From Branchiostoma floridae (lineage: Eukaryota; Chordata; Leptocardii; Amphioxiformes; Branchiostomatidae), in assembly GCF_000003815.2 (NCBI RefSeq), contig NC_049997.1, positions 15,705,373 through 15,769,372 of the forward strand: a DNA stretch of 64,000 bases, given 5' to 3'. Each line of letters begins with the position of its first letter. Within the stretch, counting starts at the first letter, position 1. Shown piece by piece: positions 1 to 11,519 of this stretch. Below the pieces are notes generated by a model. It saw nothing but the letters and a program-made list of their open reading frames with translations, did no database searches and was not told the origin of the DNA. Position numbers and translations under genes: made by a program.

Positions 1-67
1 CTCCCTACCCTAGGAATCCAGACAGTACGGGTAGCTAGCGAGATTTCTTCGCGAGTTTTGTTCGGGG

Positions 68-200
68 AGCCATGGCAGCCTGCCCGCCGTACTCACATTA
101 GCGCTCCGGGGAGTTTCAGCCCGAAGGAGTAGGACCTAATCGGGCTTAAACTCCCCGGGGCGCTAATAGGAGCTCGGCGGGCATGACTGTCTTGGGCTAC
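68..200. repeat. Imperfect inverted repeat (foldback/MITE-like)
   Basis: Two arms of about 45 bases face each other around a short loop near 121-140. The left arm contains TGCCCGCC, ATTAGCGC and CCGGGGAGTTT, and the right arm has the reverse complement of each in the same order. The structure is GC-rich compared with its surroundings. No protein is visible inside it. It is probably a short nonautonomous transposon, but no target duplication was identified. Confidence 0.55.
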
Positions 201-1157
201 CGATAAACTGTCCAAGCTGCCCGACCCCGGATGGCTCCCAGGGTAACAGCTCCCCGAAGAAGGTCGGCAATAGGCCAGCAGCCTGAAATTCTTCGTATTC
301 TAGCTCAAGTCTGCTCTTCTGATCACATCTCAGACGAATATGACTTAAATTTGATCAGTACTAATAATAACAACCACAGACATTACATAACTTTATTGCA
401 CAACAATTGTACGAGGTACAAAGTATGGCATCTACGTAACTACAGTGCTATAACTTAGCTTAAGGCTTATCTAACTAATACAGGAGTTGTATTATGGGAT
501 AAGTTTCTTACAATCATTGGAGGCTTTTACAATCATTTGGGGAATTTCTAATGTCAAAACCTTCTTTGATATATTTTCCTATATCTGCCATGCAGGGATT
601 GTCACATGTCATTATGTATCTGAATTTGCACTTCAGGTTCATTTGGATAAATCCTTGTGTACAAAATGACAGCCTTCTGTATAGAGAATTGCGTACCACA
701 GATGGGCTAATGCTTATGACTGTAACTCCCAACCATGATCTGGAGAAGATAAGGTTTGGTTGGCTAAATCTTGAGAGGGTTGAGAAGGGGATCCTAGAAG
801 AAAAGAAACTGGTAGTTGCAGACACGTTCACTAGGCCTTGTCTGGTTTGTCGGTTAAACGTTTACTTGAGGTCACATTCCTACTCAGATGTCCTGAGGCA
901 AAATAGTTATTAAGGCCCACCCCATCGCTTTTAACAAGGGAAAGGGTCAAAGGTCACCAGAATTGGAGGCGGACATGTTTAGCTACCGTCAAAAACGGGT
1001 TGAAAGTTTAAGTTGTATTTAATTGGACTTAATTTCGCCTTCAACTTTTTTTTATATTCTGTTTAGAACTAGACATGCTATTGTTATAATGAAAAAAAAT
1101 CAGACATTGAGTCAAGAAAATGTGGTTGATAATACGGTAAAACGAATTCCAATTTAA
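201..1157. other. Non-annotated stretch with one unexplained open frame
   Basis: No recognisable gene. An open frame at 551-913 (+) ends in a hydrophilic stretch (QNDSLLYRELRTTDGL, then LEKIRFGWLNLERVEKG) that could be a transposon remnant or a genuine exon. I recognise no family in it. A CTTTATTGCACAACAATTGT segment near 391-410 resembles a sequence near 14900-14922 and is probably the end of a dispersed repeat. Confidence 0.3.
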
Positions 1158-1200
1158 GTGGAATGGTGTGGCGTAATTGTATTTGGCCAAGAACGCAAAG

Positions 1201-1230
1201 ACAAAATAGAGGGTAAAACCTCAATTCAAG
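1201..1230 (+). pseudogene. Degenerate duplicate of the exon at 1378-1440
   Basis: After an AG at 1199-1200 the sequence encodes DKIEGKTSIQ in the same phase as the downstream exon, which begins DKIEGKSPIR. The two starts are nearly identical at DNA level (ACAAAATAGAGGG). The upstream copy has no good GT donor after the homologous part and runs on as an open frame to 1454. It looks like a tandem exon duplication whose first copy has decayed. A rarely used alternative exon is possible. Confidence 0.45.
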
Positions 1231-1377
1231 TCTACTTTCTTCGTGATACCTTTTGTAGCTTGATAAAACATTGCCAAAACATGGGTTCCTCTGGTAGAGG
1301 AATAATTTCTACGTTCTTCACAACTGTCTTTAATCTTCATGTACGCTTAACAAATTTATTTCTTAATTTCTTAACAG

Positions 1378-4300
1378 ACAAAATAGAGGGCAAGTCTCCA
1401 ATAAGAGTACCTGAAAAGGAGACGATAACGTTGGAACCAGGTGAGTTAAATTAAAGATATCCTTTACGCCACTCTTTGTGATAAAATGCTGTCAAACCAT
1501 GTACCACGTCAAAAAAGTCTAGTCTGTTATTTCGACCTGCTTTCCACTACTTCTAGACAAATGAAAACATTTTTGAATCAATAGTATGTGACAGATTTTA
1601 GGCTGAATTTGCATTTTTAATGGAAGAAAAGAAAGCTAAATTCAACAATAGAAAGTCGTCATTGTAAACAGTTTCAAGTCGTCTTAACTTTTAAGTCTAC
1701 TTGTGTGTTTTTTTTTGCACGCAGAAAGAATAACTTCTGTGACAGAAGAGAGTCATTCGCAACCGATTCAACCTACAAAAGGTTTGTAGTAATCAATACT
1801 GGTGTAGCTATTATAACTTTTGCTATAAAATACGTAATGTAATCAAGTATTGTTTGAATGTTTATTGGTTGTTTGGATGGTTGGTCGATGGTTGTTTTTA
1901 TGTATGATAATTGTTCGTTTGTTTGTTTGGTTGTTTGTTTAGTTGTTTGGTTATTTGGGAGGTTGGTTGGTTTATAGTTCGTTAGTCGGTTGGTCGGTCA
2001 GTTGGCTAATTATATGGTTGGTTGGAATTAGTTAGTTTGATGGTTGATTGCTTGACAGGAAGTTGGGTAGTAAAGAATGGTAACTCATTCTAATGGTCAA
2101 AATAGTACTTTCCTGTAACTTAAATAATTGAGTATCTAACTGTCTATTTCTTTCTTTTATCAGCAAACCTAGATGGTGTACGGTACCTCAAAGAAGCACC
2201 GAAACCCAAGCTGGCAATTTCCATACCGACACATGATACTAGTCCACGCCCAGTTCAGAAGTTCGAACAGCAGGGCGACGAACATTCTACTACCTTCATC
2301 ATAGTGAAAAAGAAGTCCAAAATACGTAAGGAGAAAAAACGTTCAAAATCAGAACCAAGGAAGTCGAGGGTTACAATTTCTACTTCTGGCGAAACAAGCC
2401 CCTTTGAACAGCACTCACAAGTGACAACTCACTTCACCCCATTGCAACGGTCAGAAACCATCCATTCAAGCGCCCCCATGCGTAGTTACACCAACACTGC
2501 ACCCCAGAAAATGTTTTCGGGCCAACTGCAAACAAGACCCAGCAAAAAGTCCCCAGAAACGTCTACACGCAGAACACAATCCCGAAGGTCAGAAACCTAC
2601 AGTTCAAGCGCCCCCACGCGTGACTACAGCAGTACTGCACCTCAAAATAATGTTATTCCTAACCAAGAGACATCAAGACCTAGAGAGGAACCTCCACGAG
2701 TGACCAAAGCCTACACGCCATTACAGCGGTCAGAAACTATTCATTCGAGCGCCCCCTCGCGTAGCAACACCAGTACTGCACCTCCACAGCTACCCATTGC
2801 TCCACCGAGAACAAAACAAACCAGACACAGCCGGTTTCTTGAACACAGAGGAAGACCTCGTGAGCGTAAGGTCGACGGTATCAAAAACTACAAACGGATT
2901 TCCACACAACCCAGGAGGAAACCAGTGGAAGAAATCACCGACTGGACCAAGGTAACAGTCCATCCACCAGAGAAGAAGAACCAACGAAGGAAAGAGATAC
3001 CAAGAAGCCAGAGTTCCATCGTCCGTATTGTGCCTAGTACTCCTCTTAGTACAGAGGAAGGCGACTTTTTATATTGGGAGAGACCATCGCACGAAAGAGG
3101 TCCAGTCATTCCTGTATTACTCAAACCCCAAAGCAGTTACCAAGACGACAGCTCTGTAGAGCAAAAGGAAGAGATTTCCGAGATACACAGAAGCCCAAAG
3201 AGCATTCAACAAAATGGCGGCGCGGAAGCTACAACAACGAAGCAAACAAAAGCAAGGGAGACAACCCCACCTGTCCCACCGAGACGCAAACGAAGAAAGT
3301 CGAACCGTCGAGCGTCCCCGATGTATCTCAACAACGAGTACGATTCAAGCGACGAATATACCCGAAGACCCGACGAGTACACCCGACGTCGTTCATACCG
3401 AGGCATCGTGTTAGATCGGGAGACAGACCGTGTCGACGAAGACCCGTTGCAAGTCAGAACGTCTACAAGAATGAGAAGAGCACGGAGCCTACCAGAGGTA
3501 TCAGTTGCCCGCGATGTTGAAGAGGAGAACAGACAAAACTTGAACACAGAAGCGGTACAGGAGTCGCACCGGTACGATAACCTCCTATTGGTCGGCGGCA
3601 CTCGTCGAATGCTCGGGCAGCAACGCCGAACCCAGCCGGAAATGTACGAAGATCAGACGATTGACAACAAACTGAACGTGAATCAAGAACAACTACGGGA
3701 AGAAAGATTCGCAGAATCACGCCATTCTGATGGAGATATCATCCAAGAAACGAGAGACGAATATTCTTCAAGTCCTCTCCAACTTCACTACGCCGACATC
3801 TTGAAAGAGGAGTTGATCATATACTACCCGCTCGACGAATTCGAAACTGATTCTAACTACTCGGCGAGTTTAAACGGCGAGACTGCATGGGCTACTGAGG
3901 ATACAGCTTTCGTGGCTCCATCCGAGGAACCAGTATTTCATACCGCCGATATTCTGAGGGAAGAAATGGTCGTATACGTGCCAGAGGAAGAGCTTGTAGA
4001 AAATGAGGAAGTTCAGAGAAGTCCAAATTCGCGATATGACAATGGAATTCCACATATAAATGCTGGACATGTATTTGAAGAGTATATTCATAATCACACC
4101 AGATCAGAAGAATCTCTTGATCGGTTAACTGGATCGTACGTATCTTCTGTAAACGTTGGAAATGAGTCGGAACCGCGTGCAAGTCACAGAGGACCGTTAG
4201 AAACAGATTACGTCAAAATGTCACGGAAAAACTCGCGAGAATCAGCGAGTGACGAGACCCAGAATGCAGCAGGCACTCACGTCGGCCTTTTCACTGATTA

Positions 4301-4613
4301 TGTCAAAATGTCTCGGAAAAACTCGCGAGAATCAATGAATGACGAGACCCAAGATGCAGCAGGTACTCAAGTCGGCTTTTTCACCCGAGTTCCAAGAAAG
4401 GATCGAGAGGGCGGCAACGCTGAATCGGACGACGTTTTTGAAGAGGCCAGGTTTAGGCGACTGGGTTTGCAGAAGAAGGCTGCAAGTGTTAATCGCGAAG
4501 ATAGCTTGAGGAAGAAGACGGTGTCGTTTTCTGAACAGCCCATAGTCATCCCGTCAGATGACAACCAAGAGAGTGAAGTAGCGGAGTACTATGTTGACGC
4601 AATGCTGTGGTAA
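1378..4613 (+). CDS. Unknown largely disordered repeat protein with YxxM motifs (3' part of gene)
   Basis: Three exons are visible: 1378-1440, 1725-1781 and 2164-4613. They join in phase 1, and the gene starts upstream, so about 855 C-terminal residues are seen. I do not recognise the family. The protein is rich in Ser, Arg, Glu and Lys and looks disordered. It has three internal repeat types. RSET-(I/Y)-x-SSAP-x-R followed by (S/N)TAP occurs three times in the first third of the last exon. (T)ADIL(K/R)EE(L/M)-(I/V)-x-Y occurs twice near 3790-4000. TDYVKMSRKNSRES followed by DETQ-(N/D)-AAGT occurs twice near 4205-4380. YVKM fits the YxxM consensus bound by PI3-kinase p85 SH2 domains when phosphorylated, so a cytoplasmic signalling tail or scaffold is one guess. 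The stop at 4611-4613 follows a Tyr-containing end (EYYVDAMLW). No membrane segment is visible here. Confidence 0.7.
1855..2045. repeat. Degenerate TTGG/TTTG simple-sequence tract
   Basis: About 190 bases made of irregular GGTTGG, TTGTTTGG and GGTCGG units within an intron of the disordered-protein gene. It is one strand of a (TTGG)n-like simple repeat. The complementary (CCAA)-rich form appears at 48930-49190. Confidence 0.7.
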
Positions 4614-4924
4614 ATAACAGCAACAAAATGAAACAACAAACAACAACAGCAGCCAGTACCATGCAAGCATGGGGATAAAAAAATGGGACACTGACCGCAC
4701 ATATCATAAAAACATTGATTTGCCCATTATATGCATTGTAAGTCCATATGTCAATGAAGATTAGACAGCAAGGCTGTGGCATCGTTTTCGTAATGGCCTA
4801 AAAATCAGAAGTGCTGGATTTGAATTCTGATATACTTAGATAAACCCTCCTCGGCTAAACAAATGGATCATGATCTATAAATAGTAAAGTAAATTAAAGT
4901 AATACACAGAATATGATAATGTGC

Positions 4925-4930
4925 AATAAA
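4925..4930 (+). terminator. Candidate polyadenylation signal AATAAA
   Basis: A canonical AATAAA lies 312 bases after the stop codon of the disordered-protein gene, at a plausible 3'UTR distance. Transcript evidence would be needed to confirm use. Confidence 0.4.
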
Positions 4931-5428
4931 GACAATCAAATAACTAACGGTCTGAATTGATAAAAGGTAATAAAAGTAATGCATGGTGCATATTAACAAT
5001 GCAATAAGGAGAAATAATGGTATAAATTTATGTAATAATGAACAACATATATTATGTAGTTATTTCACTTGGTGTAGGTAATTCATCAGTATATTTACAC
5101 TTCAGTACAGAGATTGTCAAGTTCTTAAAGGAGGAGCAATATTATTGTACATAGTAACACATACAAATTTTCAAATACTTCTAGCCCATCATTTAGTGAT
5201 ACAGATCCGGATCTTTAACTAACTTACTGATGAAATGCGTAACTTTGTAACTTTTGAATGCTTACACATCAAGTCGAGATGAAAAAAAGGGCTATATCAT
5301 CGGACTGCATGGATTTGTGCTATCGGGCGCAAATATTCTGGTATGTTTATGGACAAGTAATGTAACCACATAATTACACTACACGATCAAACGCCTACAA
5401 AATGTCGTAAGGTCATGTTTATTCGCTT

Positions 5429-5894
5429 AGGCCACAGCAAGTAAATTTTATGGATGACATCAGCGCGCGCATTAATTTTCGCCTGATTTCAGAAAACAAA
5501 ACAAGATTTTTTTTCTTCTGCAGGGATGGTCAACATGACGATAAAGTACCAAAATAAGCAAATACATTGTGTTGTAGCCTAATAATTGTACTTGTAGAAG
5601 TGACACTCGCGAGGTACCCAGGACTGTAGTTGTAGAAATGAAACTTATTGGATAGTTGTAAAAGTGACACCATTATGGAAGCTATGTGTGTGGTTACCAA
5701 CTCTGGAATGAATGCCTTGTTGGCTCTGATACCATGTTTTGTCCCTTTAATTCTATGATCACAACTTTATGGTGCCTATTTTTCAAAATGTAGCCATCTT
5801 GTTTTTTTTCACCCATCTTGTTTTTTTTCGCCCTATCGCACTATTTTTGCAGTCTGCAGAGGATGTCATCCATAAAATTTACTTGCTGTGGCCT
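5429..5894. mobile_element. MITE family 1 (GGCCACAGCAAGTAAATTTT termini)
   Basis: Terminal inverted repeats of about 34 bases read AGGCCACAGCAAG...ATGGATGACATC on the left, with the reverse complement at 5861-5894. The interior has no coding capacity. A second full copy in opposite orientation lies at 19322-19777, single ends occur elsewhere (14286-14372), and an internal fragment lies near 29640-29770. This is a nonautonomous DNA transposon. Confidence 0.85.
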
Positions 5895-6096
5895 TATACG
5901 GATGTAGTGCTTTAATTCATCTCTGTAAAAGAACGCCGTACTGTAAATCGTACAAAGCAGCTGCAAAATGAGTAGAAGGAAATAAAACCATTGGAAAACG
6001 TATGCTAACGTTAATGTTGTACGAAGCCATAGAAAAAGATGTGAAAGAACAAAGATGAAGAATTTATTGTTTGGTACACCATGCCCTCCTTGAGTG

Positions 6097-6464
6097 TTAA
6101 CCCTATCCAGACCGGGCTTTTTGGGGATACCTGGGACCGGGGGGGGGGGGGGGGCTCTTTTGACCCCCCCTTCGTAATTTCAAAACGGCTTAAGTTACGA
6201 TCACCAAATTTGGAGGGGATGATGTACTACTCAAGTTTCATATATTCTGTAAGTTTTGTATCGTTATGAAGTAATATGACGTAATTATGACGTCATAATG
6301 TCATATTTTAGGCTAAAATCGTCTACATATGAAATTTCCGCTATACTTAAAGGAATTCAAGAAAACGATGACTATTAAGGTTATCGTATTGGTGTCTAAG
6401 TCTGCCAAAACTTTTGTTGCCAATGACGACGACACTGACGCCAATATGACGTAGATAGGGTTAA
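6097..6464. mobile_element. MITE with TTAACCCTATC termini
   Basis: Starts TTAACCCTATC and ends GATAGGGTTAA, giving 11-base inverted termini around 350 bases of noncoding DNA. The interior contains a G15-16 run and several TGACGT motifs. The size, termini and absence of an open frame fit a nonautonomous DNA transposon. Confidence 0.7.
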
Positions 6465-6524
6465 GGCATTTGTTTAACCTTCATGATCATTAGATTTCAT
6501 AATGAAGAAAAATTTCTTTTTTTT

Positions 6525-6600
6525 CGCACACTGGTAGTTGTGGGATTCCCGACGATGTCATCCATATAATAGAATTATCATGGCATTATTGAAGTATGTA
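6525..6600. mobile_element. Single end of a family 2 MITE
   Basis: TTTTCGCACACTGG...GATGTCATCCATATAAT resembles the right end of the element at 20872-21746. Only one end is recognisable, so this is a truncated or heavily diverged copy. Confidence 0.4.
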
Positions 6601-6878
6601 GAATATGCGTTGTGGCTATGTAAGTTCTATTAAAACAGTTTCATTGCTAGCACAATGATCTAAAAATGACAAAAAAACAACATACAGTAATCCTATAGGC
6701 TTTGCCTATGGGTTATTCAGAACTGTCCAAATACTGTAAGAGCGATCAAACATCAAAGTCTATGCAGGTCATATAGGTAAACATTGTAAAATTACGAAGA
6801 AAATTCCTTCATAGACCTTCAAACTAATGTTATGGAAACATATCACATGATTGTGAGGAGACAAAAAAGTCAATACAT

Positions 6879-7070
6879 ACTGTAAATGCAGAATCGTTCG
6901 CGATAGTTTTAAGTTCGCGGTTTTTTGCGGTGGCCACTTCACCGCGAACTTAAAACCACCGCGAACATTTATCCACTGTATTATGTGGCTACAGCCTAAG
7001 GCGCTACCGCGAACTACATTTTCCCGCTACCGCAAAATTAACTTCCTGCGAAAACAAATGCATTTACAGT
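6879..7070. mobile_element. MITE family 3 (ACTGTAAATGCA termini)
   Basis: Begins ACTGTAAATGCA and ends TGCATTTACAGT. The interior carries inverted copies of GCGAACTTAAAACCACCGCG and a CCGCTACCGC motif. The same design occurs at 31289-31441 and 59223-59543 in this window, so it is a multicopy palindromic MITE. Confidence 0.85.
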
Positions 7071-7368
7071 GTATGCACCAGGTCCAGGTAATATAAACAT
7101 TGACAGTCAGCTAACCATGCACAGAGATCCCGGATATGTTAAAAAGAACAACACGTCAGTTGTCTGAGGGGCCGATCACTAGTTCATCCAAAAGAAGAAG
7201 TGTTACAGCTGCACTACATTATACAACAGCAATTGCATTCCATAGATTCTCAAGCTTTTAACGAGTTAAGATATTGCGTTTGTGCCAGTTTGCACCTGTA
7301 GACTATGAAGTAAGCGATGTTTGTATAGTCTTGATATGTGTATAGCGGTTGGTCCCGTTCATACAGGG

Positions 7369-7374
7369 TATAAA
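7369..7374 (+). promoter_or_regulatory. Candidate TATA box for the acidic secreted-protein gene
   Basis: TATAAA lies about 120 bases before the ATG at 7493. A start site some 30 bases downstream would leave a 5'UTR of about 90 bases. This is positional evidence only. Confidence 0.3.
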
Positions 7375-7492
7375 CACGTACGCACCATATACATTTAGTC
7401 ATAACCACCTGACTATTCCCTTAGACGGGTACCTGACTATCTCTCCAAAACATTTTTGAAGTCAAAGAAGACGAACGAATCTGCCTCAAAAA

Positions 7493-9355
7493 ATGAGGAG
7501 CGTTGTAGCTTTTGCAGCGGTTGTGCTGTTGGTACAATTTCTGGTACCGACCTCTGCTTTGTTTTTCCGTCATCGCCGTGAGCTCCCTGACCGCTTCGGC
7601 AAGATATTCCAGCGGGTGAAGAAAGATATCCACCGCCCCGTGGAGAAGAAGAGTCTCGCTGACCCCTTCGAGGAATTTCTGACGCCGAAAAGAAGGAGCT
7701 TCCGCAGCCTGTTCGACACGCGCGTGAAGAGAGATCTCCACCCGACCACGAATAATCTTCCCTCCGACCCCTTCGCCGAATTTGTCAAGCGGAAGGAAAG
7801 AAGCTTGGGTGGCTTGTTTGACGGCTTGTTCGACGTTACCGATTTCATTAACAAGGTTGTGGAGGAAGAGAAAGAGATGCTGGAGGCGGAGCAGGAAATG
7901 ATGGAGAACGGAGACTTTGAAGTAGTCGAGAACACTTCTCGCGAGGAAGACGTCGGCAGTGGCGAGAAGGTCATCGTACACGAAGAGGTACTCCAAGACA
8001 AGAAAACCGGCATGTCCGTCGTAATAGATGAAATCAGTATGGATGGGGAGGAATATGGAGACCTATTCTCGTCCGAAGAGTCGTCTGACTGCGACGAAAA
8101 GGTAAAAATATTTCTATTACCCCCCTCACATTAGGCGCGATTCGATCGGACGACAAGTCTGCGAGCTCTAATCTACGAGGAGGCATGACCCTGATGCCGA
8201 CGAATAACTGGCAGAGTTCCCCCTTCCCGACAGAGTCATGCTTCGACGAGCAGCATTTCTGGCGGGGGAGTGGTTAGCTGTCATCCTGTTTACAGAATTG
8301 ATGGGTTGTGCTAGGGCTACACCTAGTAANNNNNNNNNNNNNNNNNNNNNNNNNNNNNNNNNNNNNNNNNNNNNNNNNNNNNNNNNNNNNNNNNNNNNNN
8401 NNNNNNNNNNNNNNNNNNNNNNNNNNNNNNNNNNNNNNNNNNNNNNNNNNNNNNNNNNNNNNNNNNNNNNNNNNNNNNNNNNNNNNNNNNNNNNNNNNNN
8501 NNNNNNNNNNNNNNNNNNNNNNNNNNNNNNNNNNNNNNNNNNNNNNNNNNNNNNNNNNNNNNNNNNNNNNNNNNNNNNNNNNNNNNNNNNNNNNNNNNNN
8601 NNNNNNNNNNNNNNNNNNNNNNNNNNNNNNNNNNNNNNNNNNNNNNNNNNNNNNNNNNNNNNNNNNNNNNNNNNNNNNNNNNNNNNNNNNNNNNNNNNNN
8701 NNNNNNNNNNNNNNNNNNNNNNNNNNNNNNNNNNNNNNNNNNNNNNNNNNNNNNNNNNNNNNNNNNNNNNNNNNNNNNNNNNNNNNNNNNNNNNNNNNNN
8801 NNNNNAGTACTAGATGCGTGTGTTTGTTTGTATGTACATGTATGGCATTGTACGTGCGTGCATTTGTGTCTTAAGTATACATCTGGAGAACAAGCATGTT
8901 CCAATAGTACAATGACACGTAAATTCATATAGCAGTACATATGGCAGTATTAAGAATTATATCATGTACACTATGAAGGCGTTGACTGTGGTTTGTAATT
9001 GGAAAATATATTGTAATTCTGTATCAAAGTCTGGTACAATATAACGCCTTTGTTAATGAAAACATGCATGTGTAACAGGATGTCACATGACTATATGTCG
9101 ATACCTTCTGTTGTCAAAATATATAATACAAGTTAGGGGCCTTAACCTTTGACCTAGCTCACGCTATGCATTCGCATTGCAAATTGTGAATGTGCGTGTG
9201 TATGTGTGCGTGCATATATGTCTGTGTGTTTGTGTGTGTGTGTGTCTTGCCTTCAAAATGTATTTTTTTTTATTTCTTTTCGTGTGTATGTATGCGTCTG
9301 TAGTTGTGTGTGTGTTTGTGAGAGTGTGTGTGTGTGCCAATGTTTATGCGCACCC

Positions 9356-9390
<35 letters not shown>

Positions 9391-10098
9391 CGCGCAACAC
9401 AACGTACCTATTCTTTTATACTATGAATCTAGTACATGATATTATACAGTTACCTACCTACCTAGTTTGTGCAGAACATTTATATACATGTAGTTAACCT
9501 ATAGAAAATTTTCCTCCAGAAGCCACCCAAAGAGATCACGAAGAGGGACGTCAGCGGAGCCGAAGAATACAAGATGGCGGACGACGACGGTGTCCTTGAG
9601 CAGTTCAACGACTGGGTAAAGGAAATTCTTGGAATGTCCGACCCGATGTTTGGACACGACACCGAAGATTACCCGGAAATGGCCGACGACAGCGCGGAGG
9701 AGCCCGACGATGATCCGGAAATGACCGATGAGATCCCGAACACTTCCGAAGCCGAACCCGAAGATGACGGCTTTATGGAATTCCTTGCCGAAATAAATGA
9801 GCTGGTGAGAGATGAAGTCTTCGGCTCCGATGAATCTGAGGAATCCGATGAAATGGAAATCCCGAACATTCCCGAAGTCACCGAAGCCGACGATAATCCG
9901 GAAATTACCGATGATATCCCGAACACTCCTGATGCGACCGAAGCCGAAGACGACGGCTTTAAGGAATTCCTTGCCGATCTAAAGGAGCTGATAAGAGAGG
10001 AAGTCTTCTCCAACGACGATTCTGAGGAATCCGATGAAACCATCGAGGAAGATTTCCCTGACGACACCCTTAAGTTCGAGCCTTTTCGTGAAGATTAG
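7493..10098 (+). CDS. Secreted dibasic/acidic repeat protein, unknown function
   Basis: Two exons, 7493-8101 and 9520-10098, join in phase 0 and give 395 aa. The start is chosen because the N-terminus is a clear signal peptide ([19 protein letters not shown], then TSA/LFF). Residues 25-120 carry two copies of a unit with the pattern DPFxEF, then a K/R-rich turn, then RSxxxLFD, separated by KRDLH and KKDIH dibasic sites that could be proprotein cleavage sites. The rest of exon 1 and all of exon 2 are very acidic. Exon 2 contains two copies of a unit with EDDGF-(M/K)-EFLA, EL(V/I)R(D/E)EVF and SEESDE, joined by short P-(N)-(I/T)-P-(E/D) repeats. No enzyme or binding domain is recognised. It may be a peptide precursor or a Ca-binding or matrix-type acidic protein. 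The intron contains an N gap, so a middle exon could be missing. Confidence 0.75.
8133..8240. mobile_element. Partial copy of the MITE family seen at 26530-26717
   Basis: GCGAGCTCTAATCTACGAGG and the following GGCATGACCCTGATGCC match the left half of the palindromic element at 26530-26717. The remainder diverges before the N gap begins. It lies within the intron of the acidic-protein gene. Confidence 0.65.
8330..8805. other. Assembly gap (N)
   Basis: A run of N within the intron of the acidic secreted-protein gene. Any open frame crossing it is an artefact. Confidence 1.
9185..9400. repeat. TG/CG-rich microsatellite tract
   Basis: Long interrupted (TG)n ending in (CG)6 near 9381-9393, in the intron of the acidic-protein gene. 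Open frames over it are low-complexity Val/Cys artefacts. Alternating purine-pyrimidine DNA of this kind can adopt Z-form. Confidence 0.85.
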
Positions 10099-10417
10099 TT
10101 AAAAGCCATACAGTCCACTAAGCCCGTAATAACGTAACGTGGCAAGAAAGCGATAATGCAAAAGAAAAATGGCTAAAATTTTGTTAAATTGCAATTCGCC
10201 GTAGTAATTGCGTCCCTTGCTTACAGCGCTTAGCTTATGACCTAAAGGATTATGCTCACAATATGCAAGGATGTTAAAATCCTGCTACTAATATTAACTA
10301 CATATCTAGTAAATGGAATCAGTATAGGCCAATATCATGTGCAATACACAGACACCGCTATATTGCAATATAAGTAGTTAACTGGAACTTTGGAAAATAC
10401 GATTGCTAATATAATGT

Positions 10418-10423
10418 AATAAA
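10418..10423 (+). terminator. Candidate polyadenylation signal AATAAA
   Basis: AATAAA 320 bases after the stop of the acidic secreted-protein gene. Confidence 0.35.
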
Positions 10424-10716
10424 TATGATAAGCATATCATGTGCAATACATAGTGAGAACAATTCAACGTAGGTAAATTTGAAATGGCTAAGGCTAGTCA
10501 ATATGATATAATACTAGTAGAAGCTTAAGAATCTCAGCATACGAACTGTCTTTGCTTATATTTAGTGCTGCATCTTAAATTCAGATCTGGCAATCTGAAA
10601 TATGATGAAATGTCACTAGAAAGGATATCTATTGCAATAAAGAACGCTTCTGTAGAATGCATTATTTGTCTGTCTGAAGTCTTTCAAATATATAGCTGTA
10701 TCATTTTTTATAACAG

Positions 10717-11026
10717 GTCTGGTACTCATGTGCCTACAAGAGAGATCCTTGTGGGCAACAAATTCAAGATGGCGGACGGAAACAGTGTCCTTGAGAAGTT
10801 CAACAAGTGGTTCAAGGACGTTCTTGGCATGACCGACCTGACGAATGGAAATGAGGACAAGTGCTCGGAGACCGACAACAACCCGAATATAAACGACGGC
10901 ATCCCTGACTCCACCGAAACCGCACACGATGAGAACGATGACGACTTTGATTTTGAGCTCGAGGACTTTAGCTATAAACGCGCACAAATTACAGAGCTTT
11001 CAAGTGAAAATGAGATCCTACACTGA
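10717..11026 (+). pseudogene. Diverged tandem copy of the acidic-protein second exon
   Basis: After an AG at 10715-10716, an open frame runs to a TGA at 11024-11026. From 10769 it matches the second exon of the upstream gene: KMADGNSVLEKFNKWFKDVL here against [20 protein letters not shown] there, followed by the same acidic composition. It is much shorter, lacks the second internal repeat, and ends in a different basic tail. The acceptor phase does not match the phase-0 end of the signal-peptide exon at 8101. It is therefore either a decayed duplicate, part of a second gene with its own first exon, or an alternative terminal exon using a different donor. Confidence 0.5.
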
Positions 11027-11519
11027 ACAAAAAGATGAGATGAATTATTTTACCACACTCTCAATGGTACAAAATCATAGCCCAAAATTAAAATTGTAGA
11101 GTACTAGCTTTACGTTTACCACTCCGAGTATGGAAGTACTGTGATGATATATATATTCAACATCACGTGCATTACGCTCAAAATTCATACTTACTTCTAT
11201 GTCCTAGAAGTTTTTTTGTCTTTTTTTCCAGACTTCTTCATAGATACACTAGTTCTAAGAAATAAGTAATAAAATGAACTATTACTATATATAGGAAGTT
11301 GAAAAAGAAATATTGAACAATACTCTAAAAATAATCCTGAAATATTTAGTTGTATTTGAATGACATCATTCCTAAATATAATTGGAGACATATACCAGTC
11401 GTATATTTGTTCAATAATAGTATATCTGTAATGTATACCTGATAAATCGCATCAAGGCGTAACATACTAACTGACGACCACAGGCTACATATCCGGACAG
11501 ATGTATTTTGATTACTCAT
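11027..11519. other. AT-rich intergenic DNA, nothing recognised
   Basis: No exon-like open frame, repeat array or structured element was found here. Confidence 0.5.

Noticed and set aside
551-913. A 120-codon open frame near the left edge
   Set aside because: No recognised motif, no clear splice context and poor composition at the start. Mentioned only in the description of that stretch.
3074-3720. Long alternative-frame and opposite-strand frames inside the disordered-protein exon
   Set aside because: They are shadows of the real frame, which has internal repeats and a consistent phase across three exons.
8238-8940. Open frames of about 190-205 codons across 8330-8805
   Set aside because: They are almost entirely N. 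The same applies to frames over 18574-18673, 36934-37268, 47248-47363 and 62088-62388.
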